Shown: one piece after another, positions 1-7,571 of the stretch
Layout: each line of letters opens with the position of its first letter
How positions within the stretch are numbered: position 1 is the stretch's first letter
Assembly: GCA_910575605.1 (NCBI GenBank)
Contig: CAJTEW010000001.1
Location: 62,001 to 126,000, forward strand
Direction of reading: 5' to 3'
DNA: 64,000 bases
Source: Lachnospiraceae bacterium
GTDB lineage: Bacteria > Bacillota > Clostridia > Lachnospirales > Lachnospiraceae
The notes under the pieces: generated by a model
What the model was told of the DNA's origin: nothing
Seen by the model: the letters and a program-made list of their open reading frames with translations, nothing else
The model's database searches: none
Program-made: the position numbers and the translations under genes

Positions 1-42
1 GCTTATCCGCAGATGAAGGTGCATATGGCAAAGACGGAGTGA
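1..42 (+). CDS. C-terminal end of an unidentified upstream gene (partial)
   Basis: The first reading frame is open from the left edge to a TGA at 40-42 and gives 13 residues ending HMAKTE. It lies 73 bp upstream of miaB on the same strand, so it is probably the end of the preceding gene. Too little is present to name a family. I infer coding only from position and frame. Confidence 0.4.
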   Translation, partial: AYPQMKVHMAKTE

Positions 43-115
43 AGAACAGCCGTTGAGATGAATACAGATAAAGGAGAAGTTAAGAAATGACAGAAAGGGA
101 GAAAAGTCAAGAGAA

Positions 116-1567
116 ATGTATCAGGAAATTGATTTAGATAAAATAGACATTAATGAAGAGCCGCCCATAGAGGAACCAGACAGGCAATACTACTTTATGG
201 CAAAATGTAGAAAATGGGTAAAAGGCTTTGAACAAAAAAACGGACGTTTACCAAAATCTTGTGTACTTAATTTCGGCTGCCAGATGAATGCCAGGGATTC
301 GGAGAAGCTTAGGGGAGTGTTAAGGGCTGTCGGCTATGTGGAAGGCACAGAGGACAACGCAGATTTTGTCATCTACAACACCTGTACTGTCCGGGAAAAT
401 GCTAATACAAGAGTGTATGGAAGGCTGGGGCAGCTTAAGCCGGTGAAAAAGAAGAATCCTCATATGATGATAGCCTTATGCGGCTGTATGATGCAGGAGC
501 CTGAGGTGGTGGAAAAACTTAAAAAAAGTTATGGATTTGTAGATATTATTTTTGGTACACACAATATTTATAAGTTTGCGGAGCTTCTTTTTACCCGCTG
601 TGAATCAGAGAGAATGGTGATTGACATTTGGAAGGATACGGACAAAATTGTGGAAGATCTTCCAAATGACAGAAAATATGCCTTTAAATCTGGGGTAAAT
701 ATTATGTTTGGCTGCAATAATTTCTGCAGCTACTGTATTGTACCGTACGTAAGAGGGCGGGAGAGAAGCCGAAAGCCGAAAGCCATTCTCCGGGAAATTG
801 AACGGCTGTCTAAAGACGGAGTAAGCGAAATCATGCTGCTTGGCCAGAATGTTAATTCCTATGGAAAAACTCTTGATGAGCCCATAACATTTGCAGAGCT
901 TCTGACAGAAATTGAAAAGATAGACGGAATAAAACGAATTCGTTTCATGACCTCTCATCCTAAGGATCTTTCGGATGAACTTATAGATGTGATGGGAAAA
1001 TCAAAAAAGATATGTAAGCATCTGCATCTTCCCATACAGTCAGGAAGCACGGACATTCTTGCAAAGATGAACCGCCATTATACAAAAGAGCAGTATCTTG
1101 AGCTTGTAAGAAAGATTCGTGCGGCAGTGCCTGATATTTCTCTTACTACAGATATTATTGTAGGATTCCCAGGGGAGACGGAAAAGGACTTTCAGGAAAC
1201 AATGGATGTTGTGAGACAGGTTCGTTATGACAGCGCATTTACCTTTATCTATTCCAAGCGTACTGGCACTCCTGCGGCTGTTATGGAAAATCAGATATCT
1301 GAGGACGTAATTAAGGAGCGTTTCAACAGATTATTAAAAGAAATCCAGAAAATTGCGGCAGAAGTATGCGTGGTACATGAAGGTACTACGCAGGAAGTCC
1401 TTGTGGAAGATATAAGCGGACACGATAAAACAATGGTAACCGGACGTCTAAGCAACAACCTTCTGGTCCACTTTCCTGGTTCACTGGAACTAATCGGCCA
1501 ATATGTAGATGTTCATCTGAAGGAATGTAAAGGTTTTTATTACCTGGGTGAGTTGGCCGGCCGATAA
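116..1567 (+). CDS. miaB: tRNA-2-methylthio-N6-dimethylallyladenosine synthase MiaB
   Basis: Radical SAM methylthiotransferase that adds the 2-methylthio group to i6A37 of tRNAs, acting after MiaA (encoded about 10 kb downstream). 483 aa. The N-terminal UPF0004 domain has the cluster cysteines in NFGCQMN, NTCTV and CGCM. The radical SAM CxxxCxxC motif (CNNFCSYC) is near residue 200, and a TRAM RNA-binding domain forms the C-terminus. The N-terminal 50-residue extension rich in Glu/Asp is common in Clostridia. The start at 116 has only a weak ribosome site; a much better one (AAGGAG, 71-76) sits before an out-of-frame ATG at 87, so the true N-terminus is uncertain. Confidence 0.95.
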   Translation: MYQEIDLDKIDINEEPPIEEPDRQYYFMAKCRKWVKGFEQKNGRLPKSCVLNFGCQMNARDSEKLRGVLRAVGYVEGTEDNADFVIYNTCTVRENANTRVYGRLGQLKPVKKKNPHMMIALCGCMMQEPEVVEKLKKSYGFVDIIFGTHNIYKFAELLFTRCESERMVIDIWKDTDKIVEDLPNDRKYAFKSGVNIMFGCNNFCSYCIVPYVRGRERSRKPKAILREIERLSKDGVSEIMLLGQNVNSYGKTLDEPITFAELLTEIEKIDGIKRIRFMTSHPKDLSDELIDVMGKSKKICKHLHLPIQSGSTDILAKMNRHYTKEQYLELVRKIRAAVPDISLTTDIIVGFPGETEKDFQETMDVVRQVRYDSAFTFIYSKRTGTPAAVMENQISEDVIKERFNRLLKEIQKIAAEVCVVHEGTTQEVLVEDISGHDKTMVTGRLSNNLLVHFPGSLELIGQYVDVHLKECKGFYYLGELAGR

Positions 1568-1604
1568 TGCTTATCTGCAAATATTACCACATATATTCTG
1601 CTAC

Positions 1605-1650
1605 AAAAATGCCTAAACTATGTGTAAGAACATATAGTGAGGGCATTTTT
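1605..1650 (+). terminator. Rho-independent terminator after miaB, overlapping the next gene's translation signals
   Basis: The arms AAAAATGCC (1605-1613) and GGCATTTTT (1642-1650) pair, with an inner near-perfect ACTATGTGT/ACATATAGT stem. The T-run lies in the 3' arm. The next gene starts at 1653, so its ribosome site (GAGGG, about 1639-1643) is inside the hairpin. Confidence 0.6.
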
Positions 1651-1652
1651 AC

Positions 1653-2069
1653 ATGAAGAAACTAAGTGAGTATCTATTTTTGTGGGCGCTTGGCGGCTGC
1701 ATTTATTATGGGTTTGAAATTTTGTTTAGGGGATTTTCCCATTGGACAATGTTTGTTCTTGGGGGAATCTGCCTGATTTTCTTTACCGTACAAGGGCGTA
1801 TGGTTCACTGGGAGGACCCCCTTTGGCGGCAGATTCTACGCTGCCTGATTTTTGTAATCAGTATGGAATTCATTACCGGAATTATTGTAAATAAGTGGCT
1901 GAACATGAATGTATGGGATTACAGCAGTCTGCCCTTTCAAATATTCGGTCAGGTATGTCTGCAGTTTGCAGTCATATTTTCAGGACTTTGTGCGGTGGGG
2001 ATACTGCTTAGCGGATATCTTCTTTACTGGGTGTATGGTGAAGAGAAGCCGCATTATCATGTTTTGTAA
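1653..2069 (+). CDS. Putative ABC-transporter type IV (CmpB, PF06541) small membrane protein
   Basis: 138-aa integral membrane protein with about four hydrophobic segments (roughly residues 8-25, 30-48, 62-82 and 105-130). The central part resembles the CmpB family: the run NKWLNMNVWDYS, then a GQVC motif. The family's role is not established; the name reflects distant similarity to transporter subunits. It follows miaB after a terminator-like hairpin that covers its ribosome site, and is followed by its own hairpin, so it is probably expressed alone or by read-through. No partner transporter gene is adjacent. Confidence 0.6.
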   Translation: MKKLSEYLFLWALGGCIYYGFEILFRGFSHWTMFVLGGICLIFFTVQGRMVHWEDPLWRQILRCLIFVISMEFITGIIVNKWLNMNVWDYSSLPFQIFGQVCLQFAVIFSGLCAVGILLSGYLLYWVYGEEKPHYHVL

Positions 2070-2077
2070 TAGACGGC

Positions 2078-2106
2078 TTATAAAAAAAGCCATGACTTTT
2101 TTATAA
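2078..2106 (+). terminator. Terminator after the CmpB-like gene
   Basis: The arms TTATAAAAAAAG and CTTTTTTATAA flank a short loop. The A-run/T-run structure could work on either strand. Confidence 0.5.
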
Positions 2107-2243
2107 ACTCATGTTAAAATAATAACAGATAAATGGAAAATAAAGTGGTTCTAAAAAGGAACACTTAAAAATAGGCTTTTAGTTTTTCTTGTTCAGAGAA
2201 GGAGGAAGCTGTTGATTACGAAATAGACACTGGAGGGATAAAT

Positions 2244-2726
2244 ATGTTGATCAGAACGGCAGCAATAGGAGATATTGAAGCAGTAACAGCAGTGGAGGCT
2301 GAGTGCTTTCCAGCCTCAGAGGCGGCAGGAAAGGAAGAATTTGAAAAGAGGCTTAAGTCATACGGAAATCACTTTTGGCTTATGTTTGAGGAAGGCCGGC
2401 TTATTTCCTTTGTAGACGGTTTTGTCACGAATGAGCCGGATCTTACAGATGAGATGTTTGAAAGGGCGGATATGCATAACGAAAGTGGAGACTGGCAGAT
2501 GATATTTGGCGTCAATACCATTCCTACATACAGAGGAAAAGGCTGTGCTGGGGAACTTATCCGGCGGGCGGTTTCTGATGCAAAGGAACAGGGAAGGAAG
2601 GGACTGGTTCTTACGTGTAAGGATAGACTGGTGCCTTATTATGAAAAATTCGGTTTTGTGAATGAAGGGCTGTCAAGATCTACCCACGGGGACGCTGTCT
2701 GGTATCAGATGCGGCTTGTCTTTTAG
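2244..2726 (+). CDS. GNAT family N-acetyltransferase
   Basis: 160-aa single-domain acetyltransferase. The acetyl-CoA pyrophosphate loop is visible as YRGKGCAGEL near residues 96-105, preceded by the beta-strand FGVNTIP. The C-terminal YYEKFGF motif is typical of AANAT-like GNATs, so an amine or aminoglycoside-type small molecule or a protein N-terminus could be the substrate; the sequence does not decide. The start ATG follows GGAGGG at 2232-2237. Its end overlaps the convergent MFS pseudogene by 4 bp. Confidence 0.85.
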   Translation: MLIRTAAIGDIEAVTAVEAECFPASEAAGKEEFEKRLKSYGNHFWLMFEEGRLISFVDGFVTNEPDLTDEMFERADMHNESGDWQMIFGVNTIPTYRGKGCAGELIRRAVSDAKEQGRKGLVLTCKDRLVPYYEKFGFVNEGLSRSTHGDAVWYQMRLVF

Positions 2727-3731
2727 TCTAAGAGCTTTGTCCGCCAAACAATAATTGTAACAGGTATCTGCAGTATAAGCACAAACCAGAAGATGGAATA
2801 GCTTCCGGCATACTGGTAGAGCTGTCCAAAAGTAAATGCCAGAAGTGCACGTCCAAGTGCTGCAGCCGAAAAGGACAGGGTAACAGCCGTATTAAAAAGA
2901 GAAGGTATTACTGTCTTTTTAAGGAAGGACAGGTTAACTACCGTAAAGCAGCACAAGGTAACACCTTGAAGAAGAGAGCCAAACATAAAAATACCTGCGC
3001 TTGGAGCTGCTGCATAGATAAAAAAACGTATAATCAGACAGATACAGGAAATAAGATAGCATTTCTTATGTCCCAGCTTTGGAAGCAGATGAGATGCCAG
3101 CGGCAGGGTGATGATTTCCGGTATAATGCAGAAAACAGTATGGAGGCTTAGACTAGAAGCCCCTGTATTTAAGGTGACAGCCAGATGATTTCCGATATAG
3201 GAAAGAATGGTGTCTGTTGTGACTGTTGCCTGAATGGACAGCAGGATAATAAGCAGGTAGGAGCGGTTTTTAAGAAGGAGCTTCACATCATGAATACTTA
3301 GGAAAGAAGCGGATTTTACCGTATTCTTTTTCTTTGGAAAGGTGAGGGCGGCAAAAAAGGCCATAAGGGTAATACTGCAGGACAGAGGGAAAATAGCGCT
3401 CCAGCTTCCAGAGTGTTCTACAATCAAGCCGGTAAGGATTCCAAAAAGCAGCCATCCTACAGAGCCGGTGCCACGGAGGATTCCGTAGTTGCTCTTTGTT
3501 TCCATGCAGAAGTATATCGTGCCGGCCCGTTTTGTCTGCCAGATATCCGACTGCCGGAATTAAGAATGCAGGAAAAAGCCCAGTGAGGCTTGTATATATG
3601 CCAAGCTGTGTTCCAGTAAAGCCCTGCACCTTTTCAAGATATACGTTGATGTATGAGAGAATACAGGAAAGTCCTGCAAAAAAGCAAAAATAATATGCCA
3701 TAAATTTTAACTGGTCTCGTTTCATTGTCAT
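2723..3731 (-). pseudogene. Broken MFS transporter (internal deletion plus frameshift)
   Basis: Two overlapping - strand frames together resemble one 12-helix major facilitator of the LacY/nucleoside-symporter-like class. The first frame starts at 3731 (AAGGAGG just upstream) and runs through helices 1-2 to GYLADKTGR. The second begins at METKSNYGILRG (near 3505), which normally lies after helix 4, and continues to the stop at 2723. The region for helices 3-4 is missing and the frame changes near 3505-3520, so no full transporter can be made. It is divergent from an intact TetR gene that presumably controlled it. Confidence 0.8.
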
Positions 3732-3837
3732 ATGCCTCCTTATAGTGTGGGCATAGATTTTATATGTAAGCCCGAATCTTAGTTTAAACGACACTGCTTC
3801 AGAAAGCAATATAGAAAATGGTAAGTTTTCTCAAAAC

Positions 3838-3882
3838 TTGACATTTTTCGGATTTGATATTATAATCAATTAATATATCAAA
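3838..3882 (+). promoter_or_regulatory. tetR-type promoter with overlapping operator
   Basis: TTGACA (3838-3843), a 17-bp spacer and TATAAT (3861-3866) form a consensus sigma-A promoter for the gene at 3920. An inverted repeat TTTGATAT (3853-3860) / ATATCAAA (3875-3882) straddles the -10 element, as expected for an autorepressor operator. The divergent transporter remnant begins about 110 bp away, so one site could have controlled both. Confidence 0.75.
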
Positions 3883-3919
3883 TTGACGCTGTGATGTAAT
3901 AAAGTCGAGAGGATTTATA

Positions 3920-4567
3920 ATGCGGGAAGATATATCGTCAGTAAATTTTGTAAAAAAGGCAATACAGATTATTTCAGAAGAAGGACTTTCGTCATTAACA
4001 ATCCGCAGGCTGGGAAGAGAGATGTACTGCAATAGCGCTAATATTTACTATTATTTTAATGATTTAGATGAACTAATTGCATATGCTTCTATGGAATATT
4101 TCAGCCAGTATGTTGCGGAAGTATCCAAGTGCTATTTAACTGCACCAGATGAGCTGACTGGCTACAGGCAGGCATGGGACTGTATCATTGAGCTTTCTTT
4201 TGATACACCGCTGGTTTTTGAGAGACTGCTGTACGGAAAGTATAGAGACAGACTAGGAAATATTGCAAGAGGTTATTACGGGATGTTTCCTAATAAGAAG
4301 GAGGAGCTGGATCCTGATATTTTGAAAACCGTTACATCCGTTGATTTCAGCGGCTATCACAGCAATCTGGTTTTAGGGCGCTGTGTTGATGCTGGTGTAT
4401 TTGCAAAAGAGGACAGCAGGATTATTGGACGGATTCTGAACAGTCTGTATGCTGGCTTTCTTAGAGACCGGATTAGCTGCAGTGAAGACAAGGAGAAGAT
4501 AAGCCAGATAAAAAAAGAATTTTTTCGATGTCTGGACCGTACACTGGAAGTATACCAGATAAAATAG
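3920..4567 (+). CDS. TetR/AcrR family transcriptional regulator
   Basis: 215 aa. The N-terminal TetR DNA-binding domain is recognisable: AIQIISEEGLSSLTIRRLGREM followed by NSANIYYYFNDLDELI, the recognition helix with the usual YYYF. The C-terminal ligand domain is unassigned. The GAGAGGA ribosome site precedes the ATG. It lies divergent to a disrupted MFS transporter, and the intergenic region has a palindrome over its -10 box. The likely role is self-repression and control of the former efflux or uptake gene; the regulator has outlived its target. Confidence 0.85.
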   Translation: MREDISSVNFVKKAIQIISEEGLSSLTIRRLGREMYCNSANIYYYFNDLDELIAYASMEYFSQYVAEVSKCYLTAPDELTGYRQAWDCIIELSFDTPLVFERLLYGKYRDRLGNIARGYYGMFPNKKEELDPDILKTVTSVDFSGYHSNLVLGRCVDAGVFAKEDSRIIGRILNSLYAGFLRDRISCSEDKEKISQIKKEFFRCLDRTLEVYQIK

Positions 4568-4605
4568 CCTTTGAGGAGTGAAAAGAAGAGTGTTATTTTT
4601 TTAAC

Positions 4606-4629
4606 CTTATTTAATCGCGATTAAATAAG
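4606..4629 (+). promoter_or_regulatory. Perfect 24-bp palindrome upstream of pepT
   Basis: The half-site CTTATTTAATCG is followed directly by its exact reverse complement with no spacer. It lies 86 bp upstream of the pepT start and 39 bp after the tetR-type gene. The lack of a loop argues against a terminator and favours a dimeric regulator site. The regulator is unknown. Confidence 0.5.
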
Positions 4630-4714
4630 ACGGTGGGATAGAAAAACCATTGGTTTTTCAAATAAATTTAAATACTGCGTATAAAGAAATGCGGAGTAAA
4701 AGGAGGGTAAAAAC

Positions 4715-5959
4715 ATGACAGAATTTTATGAACAGGTCCGTGACCGTTTCCTGCGCTACGTGCGCATAGACACCCAGTCTCAGGCCGGCTCAGACACGGC
4801 ACCAAGCACAATGAAGCAAAAGGATTTGGGAAGGATATTAAAAGAAGAGCTTATTTCCCTGGGAGTCCAGAATGTATCTATGAGTGATGAATGCTGTGTT
4901 TACGGTACGATTCCGTCCAATCTGCCGGAAGGTTCCTGTAAGTCAGTAGGCTTCATTGCCCACATGGATACAACACCGGATGCCAGCGGCACGGACGTGA
5001 AACCGTGGATACTGGAAAATTACCAGGGCGGGGATGTTCTGCTTAATGCAGAAAAGGATATTATTATGAAAAATGAAGAATATCCAAATCTCAATAAGTA
5101 CATAGGCCAGGATTTGGTTTTTACGGATGGGACTACACTGCTTGGAGGAGATGACAAAGCGGCAGTTGCTGCCATCATGACTATGGCTGAATATTTCTGC
5201 AGACACCCGGAGGTTCCCCATGGACCTATTCAGATTGGTTTTACTCCAGATGAAGAGGTTGGACGGGGTACGGAAAATTTTGATATTGAGCGCTTCGGTG
5301 CAGAGATTGCTTATACGGTTGACGGAGATGCCCTGGGCGGGATGTGCTATGAGACTTTCAACGGAGAGGAAGCCCAGCTTACTATAAAGGGACTGAGTGT
5401 ACATCCAGGTACAGCTTACAAAATTATGAAAAATGCTGTGGAAATCGGAGGCGAATTTATGGCTATGCTGCCGGCCCTTGAAAGGCCGCAGAATACCCGG
5501 GGCCGGGAGGGCTATTATCATCCTTTTGTTTTTGAAGGCACAGTGGAAAAAGCCTTTGTACGCTGTCTTGTAAGAGACCATGAAAAGGACAGATTCGAGG
5601 CCAGAAAGGCATATATAGAGAAATGTGTAGAACAGTTAAATGAGGTTTATGGAGAGGGTACAGTGGCACTTGAATGGGTGAACCAGTATTTCAGCATGCG
5701 GGAGGTTGTAAAGGAAGTGCCATATATGGTCGACTATGCAAGAAAGGCTATGAAGGACTGTGGCATAGAGCCTTTTGAAATTGCTATGAGAGGCGGTACA
5801 GACGGCTCTTGGCTTTCTCAGAGAGGGCTTCCATGTCCGAATATCACGGCCGGATATGAGAATGCACACGGGCGTTTTGAATATGCATCCATTCAGGCTA
5901 TGGCAAAAAATGTAGAGATTCTTATCAGGCTGCTTAAGATATTTGCGGAAAATATATAG
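4715..5959 (+). CDS. pepT: Peptidase T (tripeptide aminopeptidase)
   Basis: Zinc exopeptidase of the M20B family that removes the N-terminal residue from tripeptides in the cytoplasm. At 414 aa it matches the family's length. Metal and catalytic motifs are present: AHMDTTPD, GGDDKAA, PDEEVGRG, TVDGDALGG and the C-terminal AHGRFEY. AGGAGGG precedes the ATG. A sodium:solute symporter starts 11 bp after its stop, suggesting one operon for peptide or amino-acid use. Confidence 0.96.
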   Translation: MTEFYEQVRDRFLRYVRIDTQSQAGSDTAPSTMKQKDLGRILKEELISLGVQNVSMSDECCVYGTIPSNLPEGSCKSVGFIAHMDTTPDASGTDVKPWILENYQGGDVLLNAEKDIIMKNEEYPNLNKYIGQDLVFTDGTTLLGGDDKAAVAAIMTMAEYFCRHPEVPHGPIQIGFTPDEEVGRGTENFDIERFGAEIAYTVDGDALGGMCYETFNGEEAQLTIKGLSVHPGTAYKIMKNAVEIGGEFMAMLPALERPQNTRGREGYYHPFVFEGTVEKAFVRCLVRDHEKDRFEARKAYIEKCVEQLNEVYGEGTVALEWVNQYFSMREVVKEVPYMVDYARKAMKDCGIEPFEIAMRGGTDGSWLSQRGLPCPNITAGYENAHGRFEYASIQAMAKNVEILIRLLKIFAENI

Positions 5960-5970
5960 GAGGAAAGAAT

Positions 5971-7392
5971 ATGAATTTATTATTTGGCTGTGTTTTGGTT
6001 TACCTGCTTTTTATGGTAGGCGTCAGTATTTATATGAGTATGAAAAAAGTAAAAAGCTCTGATGATTTTGCAGTTGCAGGAAGAAAGCTGCCTATGATTA
6101 TTCTGATTGGCACGCTTCTTGCTACTTGGTGTGGAGGCGGCGGCATTACAGGGACTGCCGGGCTGATTTATAACAATGGACCTCTTTTTGGTATATTGGT
6201 TATGTCAGGCGCGCCCCTTGGTATGATTGTGCTGTATTTTATTGCAGGAGCTGTACGGAAAAGTACTACCTATACAATTCCTGAGCTTTTTGAGCTTAGA
6301 TATGGCGGGACTGCAAGATTTTTGGCAACCATCTGTATTGTTCTTGCTTATATCGGAACAACGGCATCACAGTTTAAAGCGGCCGGAAATATTGTTTCTA
6401 TTACTACAGGAATATCCTTCGAGATTGCTACCATTATCTGCGTAATTTTTATGGTTCTTCTTGCTCTTATCGGAGGAATGGTCAGTGTTGCTTATACAGA
6501 TGCACTTTCCGCATTCCTTATGCTGGGAGGCTTTCTTGCAGGTATTTTCTGTGTCAGCGGACAGTTTGGAGGCTTTGGCTATGTTATGACGAATCTTCCG
6601 GCAGGAAAGGATTCTCTGCTTGGTACACTTTCGATTACGCAGGCAGTAGGCTTTGTTCTTCCTACGTTGTTCCTTGTTCTTGGCGACCAAAATATGATTC
6701 AGAGATTCAGCTCTGCAAGAGACAGTAAGACTGCAAAGAAGTCTAATGTAGGCCTTGTAATCGCAGAGGTTGTTGTATGTGCGCTTATTATTCTTCTTGT
6801 TGTATGCGCCATAGCAGCTTATCCGTCAAATGATACGCCGGATACGATTCTGTTCCAGCTGTCGGCAGAGTTTATGCCTCCTCTACTTGGAGGAATTGTA
6901 ATGGCTGCATGTATGAGCTTTATTGTTACGACAGGAGATTCCTATCTTTTGTCTACAGCATCTAACCTGACCTATGATATCTGGGGCTTATATATTAAGA
7001 AGGATGCAGATGACAAGCAGAAGATTAATGTACTTCGTATTTCCATTGTTATTGTGGCGGCTCTTGCATTTGTGCTTGGCTTTTATTTTCCAGATATTTT
7101 ATCTGTACAGCTGTATGCATATACGATGTACGGTGCAACCATTACACCAGCACTTCTTTGTGCATTATTCTATAAAAAGGCTACAAAGGCCGGCGGAGTT
7201 GCAGGTATTGCCTGCGGGGCAGTTATGACTATTATCTGGGATGTGATTCTTAAGTCTCCTGGCGGGGTTAAGAGTGCTATTGTATCTGTGCCCCTTGCGT
7301 TTATCGCAATCTTTGTTGTAAGCGCCCTGACCCAGAATGGGGCGAAGGTTCCGGTTGAAGCTATTTATGCCCGGAGTGATGAAAGGGAATAA
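5971..7392 (+). CDS. Sodium:solute symporter (SSS) family transporter
   Basis: 473-aa polytopic membrane protein with about 13 hydrophobic segments. The N-terminus DDFAVAGRKLP and the GGGGITGTAGL region are typical of SSS proteins (PF00474). The substrate cannot be read from sequence; linkage to peptidase T suggests an amino acid or small peptide product. Its ribosome site AGGAGGAAAG lies between the pepT stop and this ATG, and a clear terminator follows it, so pepT and this gene form a closed unit. Confidence 0.88.
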   Translation: MNLLFGCVLVYLLFMVGVSIYMSMKKVKSSDDFAVAGRKLPMIILIGTLLATWCGGGGITGTAGLIYNNGPLFGILVMSGAPLGMIVLYFIAGAVRKSTTYTIPELFELRYGGTARFLATICIVLAYIGTTASQFKAAGNIVSITTGISFEIATIICVIFMVLLALIGGMVSVAYTDALSAFLMLGGFLAGIFCVSGQFGGFGYVMTNLPAGKDSLLGTLSITQAVGFVLPTLFLVLGDQNMIQRFSSARDSKTAKKSNVGLVIAEVVVCALIILLVVCAIAAYPSNDTPDTILFQLSAEFMPPLLGGIVMAACMSFIVTTGDSYLLSTASNLTYDIWGLYIKKDADDKQKINVLRISIVIVAALAFVLGFYFPDILSVQLYAYTMYGATITPALLCALFYKKATKAGGVAGIACGAVMTIIWDVILKSPGGVKSAIVSVPLAFIAIFVVSALTQNGAKVPVEAIYARSDERE

Positions 7393-7440
7393 AGAATAAG
7401 CTGCTAAATCAGTTGCTATTTTCAGAGGATTAGCATATAA

Positions 7441-7486
7441 TAGGCGCTGAATGACATGTAAGAAAGTTATTCAGCGCTATTTTTTT
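7441..7486 (+). terminator. Rho-independent terminator after the symporter gene
   Basis: The stem GCGCTGAAT / ATTCAGCGC with paired flanks (7441-7455 and 7466-7479) is followed by a T-run. It separates the pepT-symporter unit from mutS. Confidence 0.8.
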
Positions 7487-7571
7487 CTTTTCAAGCCGAA
7501 CATAAAAATGCTATAATAAGAAAAGATTAGATAAAATTATATGAAATAAAAAAGCAAGAGGAGAAACGATT

